Shown one piece after another: positions 33,683-42,259 of a stretch of 64,000 bases of DNA (the stretch's first letter is position 1; every line of letters starts with the position of its first letter). Source of the DNA: Hymenobacter artigasi (GTDB lineage Bacteria; Bacteroidota; Bacteroidia; Cytophagales; Hymenobacteraceae); NCBI RefSeq assembly GCF_012275535.1, contig NZ_JAAVTK010000002.1, forward strand, positions 124,001 to 188,000. The letters run 5' to 3'. The notes below the pieces were generated by a model, which saw only the letters and a list, made by a program, of their open reading frames with translations, searched no databases and was not told the DNA's origin. A program made the position numbers and the translations under genes.

Positions 33683-34390
33683 CTACTCGATTTTGTTCAG
33701 GCGGTCTTTCACGGCTTCCAGAGCCACACGCATGTTCACAATGTCGCCCCGGGCAGCTTCCTGCTCTTTCAGGTTGGTGTCGATAAGGTTATTGAACTGC
33801 TGGAGCTCAGCGGCGTTAGAAGCCAGCATCTGCTGGATTTCAACTTTGCGCACCTTGTTCTTCTCGATGTCCTTCTTGATGGTGTTCGCCTTCTCGATGA
33901 CAGCCATGTGGTTGTTCTGCGAGGCCACGAGTGCACGCTCAGCTTCCGAAATCTGCGAAACCAGGTCTTCGCGGTACATCATGCGGGCGAAATCTTTCAG
34001 GTATTTCTCGGCCGACTTCCACTGCACGGGCGTCGACTCCTTGCCGAGGTAAGCATTGCCCAGGTCGATGCTCCACCATACAGTGGTACCGGTGGGGGTA
34101 GCGTCGACCTTGCTGATAACGCGAATCGGGTTGGGTGCAATTTCTTCGATAACTACGCCGTCCATCGTGAGCACGCCTTTGTTATTCTTCAGCTTGCTAC
34201 CGAATTTATCACCTAACTGCTTGAGCCAGGCGGTTTCAACGCGGCGGTTATCGAGCTGCATGCTCACCTGCTGACCTTTGCGCGGAATGCTGTTAATCGA
34301 TTTATCTGCTTCATCCACAGGGGATTTCTGGGCATAGCTGCCCAGTGTAGCCAGGCATATAAGGATTAGAATGAGTACGCTTCGTTTCAT
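33683..34390 (-). CDS. Exported hypothetical protein with C-terminal coiled coil
   Basis: A 235-residue protein with a signal peptide (SVLILILICLATLGSYA, cut before QKS). Residues about 25-110 are a small beta-rich region; the remaining 120 residues form a long charged coiled coil (RALVASQNNHMAVIEKANT, EIQQMLASNAAELQQFNNL). It is probably periplasmic or envelope-associated. I do not recognise the family. A TAAATTTG promoter motif is at 34467-34474. Confidence 0.75.
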   Translation of the reverse strand: MKRSVLILILICLATLGSYAQKSPVDEADKSINSIPRKGQQVSMQLDNRRVETAWLKQLGDKFGSKLKNNKGVLTMDGVVIEEIAPNPIRVISKVDATPTGTTVWWSIDLGNAYLGKESTPVQWKSAEKYLKDFARMMYREDLVSQISEAERALVASQNNHMAVIEKANTIKKDIEKNKVRKVEIQQMLASNAAELQQFNNLIDTNLKEQEAARGDIVNMRVALEAVKDRLNKIE

Positions 34391-34466
34391 GGGAATAAAA
34401 ACTTATGAAAGCATTAAAGATGGTCGGTCAGAAAGCCGTTGCTAGCGGTACCGTTGTCCGGCTTTT

Positions 34467-34474
34467 CAAATTTA
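34467..34474 (-). promoter_or_regulatory. Bacteroidota -7 motif for the coiled-coil exported protein
   Basis: Minus-strand TAAATTTG, about 77 bases upstream of the ATG at 34390. The surrounding 34391-34666 is AT-rich and shows no gene. Confidence 0.5.
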
Positions 34475-34666
34475 GGACCTTTATTCTATGCAACTTCTGA
34501 TAGACCTTACTTTTTTCAGAATTATGCCGTTTTTGTTGATTTATTCATATCAGGGCCATATTAAATTCTACAAAAGTTTATTATTGCTTCCCCACGACCT
34601 CAGAATACTACTAGTAAGGGGCAGCCTGACGCAACAAAGTATAGGAATCGGAGGTTGTAGCCGCCT

Positions 34667-35074
34667 ATGCTAATAACTGTTTGCCGCACCGAGCATTTCA
34701 ATGCTGCCCACCGCCTGCACAATCCTGCCTGGGACGACGCCCGCAACCAGCGGGTATTTGGCAAGTGCAATAACCCGAATTTTCATGGCCACAATTACAA
34801 CCTGACCGTGCGCCTGACCGGCGAAATAGACCCGGAAACCGGTTACGTTTACGACCTGAAACGGCTGAGCGACCTTATCAAGCACGAAGTCCTCGACCGC
34901 TACGACCACCGCAACCTCAACCTGGATACGGAAGAGTTCCGGCATCTAAACCCCACGGCCGAGAACATTGTCGTGGTTATTTGGCAGCGTCTGCGCCCGC
35001 ATCTGGACGCGGCGCTGGCCCTTTCGGTCACGCTCTACGAGACAGACCGTAACTTTGTAGAATATCATGGATAA
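34667..35074 (+). CDS. 6-pyruvoyl-tetrahydropterin synthase/QueD family protein
   Basis: A 135-residue enzyme with zinc ligands in [10 protein letters not shown] and [11 protein letters not shown], the catalytic cysteine in FGKCNNPN and a glutamate in VTLYETDRN. It acts on dihydroneopterin triphosphate, giving either pyruvoyl-tetrahydropterin or, as QueD, carboxy-tetrahydropterin for queuosine. The overlap of 8 bases with folE, which makes the substrate, supports a pterin or deazapurine role. GGAGG about 14 bases upstream is one of few Shine-Dalgarno-like sites in the window. Confidence 0.9.
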   Translation: MLITVCRTEHFNAAHRLHNPAWDDARNQRVFGKCNNPNFHGHNYNLTVRLTGEIDPETGYVYDLKRLSDLIKHEVLDRYDHRNLNLDTEEFRHLNPTAENIVVVIWQRLRPHLDAALALSVTLYETDRNFVEYHG

Positions 35075-35726
35075 CCCTTCCGGCCCACTTCCGGCCTCCG
35101 ACGCGCACTTGCCCATAGGCTTGCGTACGCCGCTGCGCGATGATGCCTTCGTGCGCTCTGACGAGGACAAGATTACGGCCATCAGCGGCCATTTTGAGGC
35201 CATCATGCGCGAGCTGGGCCTCGACCTGACCGACGACAGCCTGGCCGGCACGCCGCGCCGCGTGGCGAAGATGTACGTGCAGGAATGGTTCAAGGGCCTC
35301 GACCCCAAGAACCGGCCCGATGTGCGCATGTTCGACAACCGCTACGAGTACCACCAGCTGCTGGTGGAGCGCGACATCACGCTGTTTTCGTGCTGTGAAC
35401 ACCATTTTGTGCCCATTATTGGCAAGGCGCACGTGGCGTATCTGCCGGGGGCCAACGTGGTGGGCCTGAGCAAGCTGAACCGGGTGGTGCAGTACTATGC
35501 CCGCCGCCCGCAGGTGCAGGAGCGCCTGACGCGCCAGATTGCTGAGGAGCTGAAGCAGAGCCTGGGCACCGACGATGTGGCCGTGCTCATCGAAGCCGAC
35601 CACCTCTGCGTGATGAGCCGGGGCGTGAACGACACCAGCAGCTCGACGCTGACCAGCGAGTACGGCGGCCGTTTTGCGGAGGATGAGGCGCTGCGGCGGG
35701 AGTTTCTGCGGCAGATTGGGAAATAG
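35067..35726 (+). CDS. folE: GTP cyclohydrolase I
   Basis: A 219-residue enzyme with zinc and catalytic motifs [20 protein letters not shown] and [12 protein letters not shown], and [20 protein letters not shown]. It converts GTP to dihydroneopterin triphosphate, the first step of folate and related pterin synthesis. The first about 35 residues are variable, as usual. It is translationally coupled to the 6-PTPS homologue upstream. Confidence 0.96.
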   Translation: MDNPSGPLPASDAHLPIGLRTPLRDDAFVRSDEDKITAISGHFEAIMRELGLDLTDDSLAGTPRRVAKMYVQEWFKGLDPKNRPDVRMFDNRYEYHQLLVERDITLFSCCEHHFVPIIGKAHVAYLPGANVVGLSKLNRVVQYYARRPQVQERLTRQIAEELKQSLGTDDVAVLIEADHLCVMSRGVNDTSSSTLTSEYGGRFAEDEALRREFLRQIGK

Positions 35727-35820
35727 TACCGGAATTAGCAGTTAATTCGGTGTCTGTTGTCGGCCGGCAAGGGCACTCCAGTAAGCGGGCAATTGATATT
35801 CCATAACCGATAACGCCACC

Positions 35821-36753
35821 ATGACCGATACTTCTCCTCGTAAAGTTCTCATTACCGGCGGCACCGGCATGATTGGTACCCGCCTGGCCGAAATGCTGAT
35901 TGACAGCGGCTTTGAGGTGGCCCTACTGAGCCGCGAGCCTGCCAGAAGCAACCACTACCATAGTTTCCGGTGGGACGTGGATGCTGGCACGATTGACGAG
36001 GCGGCCATCCCGTATGCCGACTACATCGTGAGCCTGGCCGGAGCCAGCGTGGCCGACGGCAAGTGGACTGATGAGCGCAAGCGCGAGATTATGACCAGCC
36101 GGCTGGGCGGCCTGGCCCTGCTGGCCCGCGAGCTGGCCAAGCCCGGCCACCACGTACAGGCCGTTATTTCAGCGTCGGCGGTGGGGATTTATGGCGATGC
36201 CGGCGATAAGCTCGTGACCGAGGAAACGCCCCCGGCCCTGCCCACCCAAGACTTTCTGGCCGATGTATCGCACCAATGGGAGCTGGCGGCCGCGCCCATC
36301 GCGGCGCTGGGCATCCGCACGGTGATTCCGCGCATTGGCGTGGTGCTGAGCACGGACGGCGGCGCGTTGCCCCAAATTGCCCGGCCCGTGAAGCTGGGCG
36401 CGGGCGCGGCGCTGGGCAGCGGCCGGCAGTACATGTCCTGGATTCACCTCGATGACCTGTGCCGCCTGTTCATTGCCATGTTGGAAGACCCGGCCTGGCA
36501 CGGCACCTACAACGCGGTGGCCCCTTACCCCGCCACCAACCAGGCCTTCACCGAAGTGCTGGCCGAGGTGTTGCACCGCCCGCTGATATTGCCTAAGGTG
36601 CCGGCCTTCGGGCTGAAGCTGGCCATGGGCGAGATGAGCGAAATCGTGCTGGCCTCGCAGAACGTGAGCGCCAAAAAGGTACTGGCGCAGGGCTTCACGT
36701 TTGAGTATCCGGAGCTGCGCGGGGCACTGGGGGCATTGTACGGGGCGGAGTAA
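35821..36753 (+). CDS. TIGR01777 family epimerase-like protein
   Basis: A 310-residue SDR-type protein with the nucleotide-binding motif LITGGTGMIGTRLAEML, SLAGASVADGKWTDERK, SASAVGIYGDAG (lacking a classic YxxxK) and the typical C-terminus YMSWIHLDDLCRLF and NVSAKKVLAQGFTFEYPEL. This is the SDR39U1/YfcH group, whose substrate is unknown. It is single, with a weak hairpin and T-run after it (36758-36795). Confidence 0.92.
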   Translation: MTDTSPRKVLITGGTGMIGTRLAEMLIDSGFEVALLSREPARSNHYHSFRWDVDAGTIDEAAIPYADYIVSLAGASVADGKWTDERKREIMTSRLGGLALLARELAKPGHHVQAVISASAVGIYGDAGDKLVTEETPPALPTQDFLADVSHQWELAAAPIAALGIRTVIPRIGVVLSTDGGALPQIARPVKLGAGAALGSGRQYMSWIHLDDLCRLFIAMLEDPAWHGTYNAVAPYPATNQAFTEVLAEVLHRPLILPKVPAFGLKLAMGEMSEIVLASQNVSAKKVLAQGFTFEYPELRGALGALYGAE

Positions 36754-36830
36754 CACACTGGCGAGCTTGGGATTGAACCGCCGCCAGCGTTTTTTCTGTA
36801 TCTTAGGCTACTGCCATTACTTCTTTTGTC

Positions 36831-37013
36831 ATGATTAGCCAAGAACAGATTTCTGTTATCCTCAAGGACTTGCCGCGAGAGTTTTCCATCGATGAGCTGG
36901 TTGATAAGCTTATTCTGGTAGAGAAAATCGAGGAGGCAATCAAGCAAGGTGAACGAGGCGAAACATACTCGACCCAGGAAGCGCGCGAGCTGTTGCGCCA
37001 ATGGTCCAAATAA
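36831..37013 (+). CDS. Antitoxin of a ParE/RelE-type pair
   Basis: A 60-residue acidic protein (EFSIDELVDKLILVEKIEEA, YSTQEARELLRQW) with the pattern of short Bacteroidota antitoxins that pair with RelE/ParE toxins. It overlaps the start of the toxin reading frame by 13 bases, the usual gene order. The toxin is frameshifted, so this antitoxin may now be an orphan. Confidence 0.75.
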   Translation: MISQEQISVILKDLPREFSIDELVDKLILVEKIEEAIKQGERGETYSTQEARELLRQWSK

Positions 37014-37302
37014 GATGGTCGCGGCGCATTATTGCGGAGATTCACGAAGCCCGCGAGTACCTGCACGCCTTTTCGCCCCGCTCGGCAGAGCGGCTGACGG
37101 ATGCCGTTTTTAGCAAAGCGGCCTTACTGGAAAGCCAGCCCTTGCTGGGCCGCGTGGTGCCAGAAGCCGAACGACCGGAGTGCGTGAGCTATTCTATCAG
37201 AAATACCGCTTGATTTACCGGGTCGTGAGCCAGACTGATATTTTGATGCTCACGCTGCACCCTTCGTTACGGCCGTTGACAGCGGGCTCACTGCTGGAAT
37301 AG
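37001..37302 (+). pseudogene. ParE/RelE-type toxin, frameshifted
   Basis: The frame from ATG 37001 encodes MVQIRWSRRIIAEIHEAREY and continues through LLESQPLLGRVVPEAERP, then stops at 37211-37213 with an unrelated tail. From about 37182, the next frame encodes RELFYQKYRLIYRVVSQTD then ILMLTLHPSLRPL, the normal C-terminal half of a ParE-type toxin, ending at TAG 37300-37302. The total is 302 bases, one short of a multiple of three, so a single-base deletion near GGAGTGCGTGAG restores the family when undone. The toxin is probably inactive unless this is a sequencing error. Confidence 0.85.
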
Positions 37303-37454
37303 TATGTTGCCGGTGATGTATCCAACGTTTCCGAAAACCGTTCTGATGGCTCCGAAAAGTTCTTTAATGACCCCGCAAGCCAGCTGAGGGCTCCAGTAAT
37401 GCGTCCGATGATACCGGAAAGGAAATTGTTGTGCCTGCACATACCCTCTCACTA

Positions 37455-37907
37455 ATGGCTACACTACAGGAACAGGCAGCAACGAAAGTTTTTCTAGCAG
37501 ACAAGTGCGTTGTTTTAACCCAAGGAAGCAAGGAAGTAGTCCGAATTCCTATTGATAATATAAAGCTGATTGGCGAATACACAACGGCAAACGGCCAAGT
37601 GGTTGACGATTGGTTTATCGTCTTCATGACTTCGGAGAAGGACTGGACGCAGATTTCTCAATACACTCCCGGAATGTTGGAGATGCTACAGGAATTAGGC
37701 GCTCATCTGGAAGCTGAGATAATAGGGTGGCTGGCCTATTCGACTAGCTGGAAAACCAACATCATCTGGCCCCAACAGGTGGCAGGGCAAGAAATGTGGG
37801 ACGCAATCAGCCAGGTTCCGACAACGCTAATTGACCGGTTCAAAAAAGCTTTGGGGCTGGGAAATCAGCACTTAGTGTTAACAACGGCTTCGGCTTCCGT
37901 TTTCTAA
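37455..37907 (+). CDS. Hypothetical protein, lower GC than neighbours
   Basis: A 150-residue protein starting MATLQEQAATKVFLADKCVV. It begins with a short beta-rich part (VVRIPIDNIKLIGEYTT, DDWFIVFMTSEKDW) and continues with helical sequence. No signal peptide or motif I recognise. Codon use is less GC-rich than the surroundings and it sits beside the decayed toxin-antitoxin pair, so it may be acquired. Together these make a small accessory island between the epimerase and PBP1a genes. Confidence 0.7.
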   Translation: MATLQEQAATKVFLADKCVVLTQGSKEVVRIPIDNIKLIGEYTTANGQVVDDWFIVFMTSEKDWTQISQYTPGMLEMLQELGAHLEAEIIGWLAYSTSWKTNIIWPQQVAGQEMWDAISQVPTTLIDRFKKALGLGNQHLVLTTASASVF

Positions 37908-37918
37908 AATAGCGCTAA

Positions 37919-40321
37919 CTAGCGCCGGCCCTTTACACTATCTGGTATTCCGCTCCCGCTGTTCATCTGCTCCAGCAGGTTATCAGCAGCGATGGTGTCC
38001 ACGGCCTCGGCGCGGCGGCGGATAGGTTCCGACTCCGACACGCAGTTATACTTCTTCACGATTTTGACCGAAGCAGCCGGGAAGTGGCCAGGGGTATAGT
38101 CCAACTCCTTGTCTTTGTACACTTTCTCCATGAACTTGCCGAAGATGGGTAGGGCCGTGCGGCCGCCTTCGCCCTGCTGCGAGCCGGTGAAGTGGATGCT
38201 GCGGTCTTCGCCGCCCACCCACACGCCGGTCATCAGGTCCTTGGTCATTCCCATGTACCAGCCGTCGGAGTAATTGGAGGTGGTGCCGGTTTTGCCGCCA
38301 ATCTGGTTGTCGTTGTGCCAGAGGTCGTAGTCCCACAGAGCCTGCGAGGTGCCGCCGGGCTCTTCCATGCCGCCGCGCAGCATGTAGGTCATCAGCCAGG
38401 CGGTTTCGGCCGGGATAGCGCGGTGCTGCACGGGGTCAAACTGCTTGATGACGTTGCCGTTGCGGTCTTCGATGCGCGTCACGAGGCGCGGGTCGGAGCG
38501 GAAGCCGGAGTTCATGAACGTGCTGTAGGCGTCCACCATTTCGTACACGCTCACGTCGCCGGCCGAGCCGAGGCCGATGCTGGGCACTGATAACAGGGGT
38601 GAGGTGATGCCGACTTTGTGGGCGTATTTGGCCACGTTGTCCCAGCCCACTTTCTCAGTCAATTGGGCCGTCACGGAGTTCACGGAGCGGGCCATGGCGT
38701 GGCGCAGGGTCATGTTGATGCCGGTGTATTCGCGGGTCACGTTGTCGGGTTTCCACTCCATGGGCTTGCCGTTTTCGACGTAGTTGATGGTCACGCGCTG
38801 GTCGCGGATGCGGTCGCAGGGCGTGTAGCCGTTGTCGAGGGCCGTGAGGTACACGAAGGGCTTGAACGTGGAGCCGGCCTGGCGCTTGCCCTGCTTCACA
38901 TGGTCGTACTTGAAAAAACGGTAGTCGAGCCCGCCCACCCAGGCCTTGATGTGGCCGGTGAAAGGGTCCATGCACATCATGCCCGATTGCAGGAAATGCT
39001 TGTAGTAGGCCAGCGAATCGAGCGGCGACATGACCAGTGTGGTGTCGTTGTCGTCGTGCTTCCAGGTGAATACCTTCATCGGCCGCTTGGCATTCAGGGC
39101 CGAATCGAGGCGCTGGGGCTGGTTGCGGTAGTGGTTGGCGAGGGTTTTGTAGCTCTCGGTGCGCTTCATTTGAGTTGCAATGAAGTCGGGAATTACGTTG
39201 CCTTCGTCGTCTACCCACGGGTCCTTGCCCTTATTTCTCCAGAAATTGTCAAACTGGTTCTGCAGGGCTTTCATACGCTCGTGCAGGGCCTCTTCGGCGT
39301 GGGCCTGTATGCGCGAATCAATGGACAGGTAGATTTTGAGGCCGTCGCGGTACATGTCGTGGCCCGTGCTGTCGCACCACGCATCCACAAACTGGCTGAT
39401 GGCGCTGCGGAAGTAGGTATCGGGCCCGTCGATGTGCTTTTCAACGTGGTAATCGAGCACGATGGGCGTGGCTTTGAGGGCCGCGATTTCGGCTTTGGGC
39501 AGCACCCCGGCCTGGGCCATGCGGTCGAGCACCACATTACGGCGGCGCAGGGCGGCGGCCGGGTGGAACTTGGGATTGTAGGCCGTGGGGTTGTTGAGCA
39601 CGCCCACCAGCATGGCGGCCTGCTCGGGCTTCAGGCTGTCGGGCGAGGTGTTGAAGAAGGTTTTGGCCGCTACTTTAATGCCGAAAGCACTGGAGCCGTA
39701 CTCCACCGTGTTGAGGTACATGCGCAGGATTTCGCGCTTGGTGTAGTGCCGCTCCAGCTCGACGGCGGTAAGCCATTCCTTGGTTTTGGCCACAATGGTG
39801 CTCACCACCGGAATGTAGCCCAAAGCGCCCCGGCTCTGCTGGCGGCGGATTTTGTAGAGGTTTTTGGCCAGCTGCTGGGTGATGGTGGACCCCCCGCGCT
39901 TCTCGCCGTGCAACGAGGCCCAGAAGCCCCCGAGCACCGCCGTGAGGTCGATGCCCGAGTGCTCGTAGTAGCGCACGTCCTCGGTAGCGACCAAGGCTTT
40001 GATGAGTAGGGGCGACATCTGACTGAGGCGCACCGGCGAACGGTTTTCGCGGAAGTACTTACCAATCAGCACTCCATCCGACGTATAGATTTCCGACGCC
40101 CGCTCCACTTTGGGATTCTCCAAATCGGCCAGGCTGGGCGACTTACCAAACAGGAACATGAAATTGGTGCTTACCAGAAACGGGTACACCAAAAACAGGA
40201 TAATAACTAAGCCGAACACTACCCAGGCCCAGCTGGCTACCCGCAGCGGCCAGCGGCGGCGCGGCGGCTTGGGCTTAGCACCGGAAGAAGAAGCGGAAGG
40301 AGACGTTTTTAGGTCGGCCAT
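37919..40321 (-). CDS. Class A penicillin-binding protein (PBP1a-like)
   Basis: An 800-residue bifunctional enzyme. It has a Pro/Lys-rich cytoplasmic tail, one membrane anchor (ASWAWVVFGLVIILFLVYP), a GT51 glycosyltransferase domain (LVATEDVRYYEHSGID, GGSTITQQLAKNLY) and a transpeptidase with the serine motif AGSTFKP, the SxN motif ARSVNS and GGKTGTTSNYSDG. It polymerises and cross-links peptidoglycan at the inner membrane facing the periplasm. The ATG at 40321 gives a normal cytoplasmic tail. All catalytic motifs are intact. Confidence 0.95.
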   Translation of the reverse strand: MADLKTSPSASSSGAKPKPPRRRWPLRVASWAWVVFGLVIILFLVYPFLVSTNFMFLFGKSPSLADLENPKVERASEIYTSDGVLIGKYFRENRSPVRLSQMSPLLIKALVATEDVRYYEHSGIDLTAVLGGFWASLHGEKRGGSTITQQLAKNLYKIRRQQSRGALGYIPVVSTIVAKTKEWLTAVELERHYTKREILRMYLNTVEYGSSAFGIKVAAKTFFNTSPDSLKPEQAAMLVGVLNNPTAYNPKFHPAAALRRRNVVLDRMAQAGVLPKAEIAALKATPIVLDYHVEKHIDGPDTYFRSAISQFVDAWCDSTGHDMYRDGLKIYLSIDSRIQAHAEEALHERMKALQNQFDNFWRNKGKDPWVDDEGNVIPDFIATQMKRTESYKTLANHYRNQPQRLDSALNAKRPMKVFTWKHDDNDTTLVMSPLDSLAYYKHFLQSGMMCMDPFTGHIKAWVGGLDYRFFKYDHVKQGKRQAGSTFKPFVYLTALDNGYTPCDRIRDQRVTINYVENGKPMEWKPDNVTREYTGINMTLRHAMARSVNSVTAQLTEKVGWDNVAKYAHKVGITSPLLSVPSIGLGSAGDVSVYEMVDAYSTFMNSGFRSDPRLVTRIEDRNGNVIKQFDPVQHRAIPAETAWLMTYMLRGGMEEPGGTSQALWDYDLWHNDNQIGGKTGTTSNYSDGWYMGMTKDLMTGVWVGGEDRSIHFTGSQQGEGGRTALPIFGKFMEKVYKDKELDYTPGHFPAASVKIVKKYNCVSESEPIRRRAEAVDTIAADNLLEQMNSGSGIPDSVKGRR

Positions 40322-40451
40322 AAGAGGCGGCAAGTAGAAAAACGGAGCCTTGGCTCCGCCACGAAGAACGGCAAATATACCAGACCCCCGCCCCAATAGT
40401 CAGGAATAAACGCCCGGTGGGCAAATCGGGAGGCGTACCCCGGCCAGTAGG

Positions 40452-40910
40452 CTAGTCGCGCTGCCGGGCCGCCAGCACGGCTTTGTGGTGCACGTTGCGC
40501 AGGGCCTTGGCGCGGCGGCGCTGCCAGCGCCAGCCCAACTCGCCCAGGGCCAGCAGGATAATGCCCAGGCCCAGGAAATAGCTCCAGTGCAGCAGGCGGA
40601 TTTGCCCCCGCGTGGGCGAGTCCAGCTCCTGAAACAGCAGCAGGCCCCAAAGCTCATCGAGCAGCGTGAAAGCCCACACGGCGGCCGCCAGCACCCGCCC
40701 GGCCCTGCCCAGCGCCAGATGCCAGTGCAGCAGGTACAGCACCACGCCCGGCAGCGCCGACAGCAGCACCAGCGGCGCGGCCTTCACCAGCGGCAGGCCC
40801 AGGAAGATGATGCTCAGCGTTTCCTTTAGTACCTGCGCGCCGGCCAAGGTCCGGCCCAAGCGCGAGATTTTGGGAACGACGGCCGACGGGTGCAAGTGAG
40901 AAGTAGGCAT
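40452..40910 (-). CDS. Hypothetical membrane protein
   Basis: A 152-residue protein with about four hydrophobic segments (APLVLLSALPGVVLYLLHW, VLAAAVWAFTLLDELWGLL, WSYFLGLGIILLALGELGW) and a basic C-terminus. It resembles small uncharacterised integral membrane proteins of Bacteroidota. The ATG at 40910 is one of two possible starts. Function unknown. Confidence 0.6.
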   Translation of the reverse strand: MPTSHLHPSAVVPKISRLGRTLAGAQVLKETLSIIFLGLPLVKAAPLVLLSALPGVVLYLLHWHLALGRAGRVLAAAVWAFTLLDELWGLLLFQELDSPTRGQIRLLHWSYFLGLGIILLALGELGWRWQRRRAKALRNVHHKAVLAARQRD

Positions 40911-40962
40911 AGGGCGGGACAATGCGAAGCAGCTAAGTGGCCCCCAAGATACTGAGCTTCGG

Positions 40963-41355
40963 CTAGTAACGCCGCGCCATGGTGCGCGAAGCCTGGCAGC
41001 GCCACGTCAGCACCACAATCAGCAGGCCTTTTACGGAATCGAGCAGGAGGTTGTCGGGCTTGCCGAAGGCGAAGAAAATGCCCGCGCCAATGCCTATCCA
41101 CCACACGCCCAGCAGGTAGCACCAGGTAGCAAACCCGGGCCGCCGCCGCGCCACCTGCACCACGGCCACCGCCGCCACCAACGACACAAACAGCAGCAGC
41201 CACGCCACGATGTAGGCCAGAAACTTGGTTTCGGGACCGTACTTCACCCCAAATTGCGTGAGGGTGAACACCGGGGCGAAAAACGCGCCTCCGGTCAGCG
41301 CCAGCTCAATGAGCAGGGCGATGATGAGCACAGTCAGAAGCAGCTTACGCGCCAT
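40963..41355 (-). CDS. Hypothetical membrane protein
   Basis: A 130-residue protein with four predicted membrane segments (LLLTVLIIALLIELALTGG, FLAYIVAWLLLFVSLVAA, CYLLGVWWIGIGAGIFFAF and a last one). No known domain. It lies about 50 bases upstream of the previous membrane gene on the same strand and could share its transcript. Nothing recognisable is present in 41356-41633. Confidence 0.65.
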   Translation of the reverse strand: MARKLLLTVLIIALLIELALTGGAFFAPVFTLTQFGVKYGPETKFLAYIVAWLLLFVSLVAAVAVVQVARRRPGFATWCYLLGVWWIGIGAGIFFAFGKPDNLLLDSVKGLLIVVLTWRCQASRTMARRY

Positions 41356-41633
41356 GTAGGGTAGGCGATGGTGATACCGTAGTGGGCTGTTCTCAGTATG
41401 AAAAGCCTAACGGGCCGCCAAGCTAAACAATAATCTTTAATAAATCATTATTTCAAGTTTCACGGAACCTTGCAACTGAATATCACGGCTAGCATAAAGC
41501 CTGAATTGATTCAGGGATAGGCATTTTTTGTCACTAACCCACGAGAGTGAGGCTGATGCCGGTTTACATAATCCCCTGATTGAATACCGCTCCCGGGTCG
41601 TTCCCAAAGGCTGTTTTTCACTCTTTGTTCTGG

Positions 41634-41990
41634 CTACCCGGCCAGGGCACTTACAAGGCCATAACAGGTGAATACGCAGGTAAAAAGCAGTAGCGGTGAC
41701 AAAACCACGTAAGCCGGCAACACGATGCCCCACATCAGCAGGCGCACCACGCCCGGGCCATGGTAGGCGCGCAGCCAGGCGCGCAACATGCTCAGTACCT
41801 GCACACCCCCAACCTGCACCAATACTCCCAGCACAACCCAGCTCCAGAGCTGAGCTTTGGGGTGATTTGGCATTATCTCATTCTCAAAAATGATGCTCAG
41901 GCCCACTACCATGGTAGCGGCCGCCGTGAGCCACAGGCGGGGCGGCACCACGGGCCACGGCGGCAGCCAGTTGCGTTTGTTAGCCACCAT
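41634..41990 (-). CDS. Small membrane protein, last gene of the DUF4173 operon
   Basis: About 118 residues with three membrane segments (LWLTAAATMVVGLSIIF, WSWVVLGVLVQVGGVQVL, VVLSPLLLFTCVFTCYGL). Start is uncertain: MVANKRNWLPP at 41990 is used here, but an ATG at 42029 would overlap the preceding gene by 16 bases. It is the last of a same-strand run beginning at 44996. Function unknown. Confidence 0.6.
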   Translation of the reverse strand: MVANKRNWLPPWPVVPPRLWLTAAATMVVGLSIIFENEIMPNHPKAQLWSWVVLGVLVQVGGVQVLSMLRAWLRAYHGPGVVRLLMWGIVLPAYVVLSPLLLFTCVFTCYGLVSALAG

Positions 41991-42013
41991 GGCTGTGCGC
42001 GAAATGGCCGCCC

Positions 42014-42235
42014 CTACTGCCGCGACCATAGCAGCATGAGTTGGGTGAAGGCCAGGAGCAGCAGACTCAGCAATACAATGGTAGCCGGCAGCACGCCGCG
42101 TATCAGCCGGCGCCAGCGGGCATCGGGCGAGGCGGCGCGTTCCTGCCAGGCCAGCAGCAGGCCCAACGCGGCCACATCGCCGATGCAGAACAGGACGCCG
42201 AAAAACGTGAGGGCGAATTGGGAAATGGAGGTCAT
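42014..42235 (-). CDS. Small two-helix membrane protein
   Basis: 73 residues with two hydrophobic helices (FALTFFGVLFCIGDVAALGL and LPATIVLLSLLLLAFTQLML) joined by a charged loop. It is 24 bases after the DUF4173 gene and is probably co-transcribed. Function unknown. Confidence 0.65.
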   Translation of the reverse strand: MTSISQFALTFFGVLFCIGDVAALGLLLAWQERAASPDARWRRLIRGVLPATIVLLSLLLLAFTQLMLLWSRQ

Positions 42236-42259
42236 CCGGAGTCTTTGTTTAATAAGGGA

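Noticed and set aside
36754..36795. Possible tRNA-like sequence near the end of the epimerase gene
   Set aside because: The TTGGGATTGAACC stretch resembles a T-arm complement but no acceptor stem or anticodon arm can be folded.
41437..41733. 98-residue minus-strand frame between membrane genes
   Set aside because: It crosses into the coding region of the next gene in another frame and shows no hydrophobic or domain pattern.
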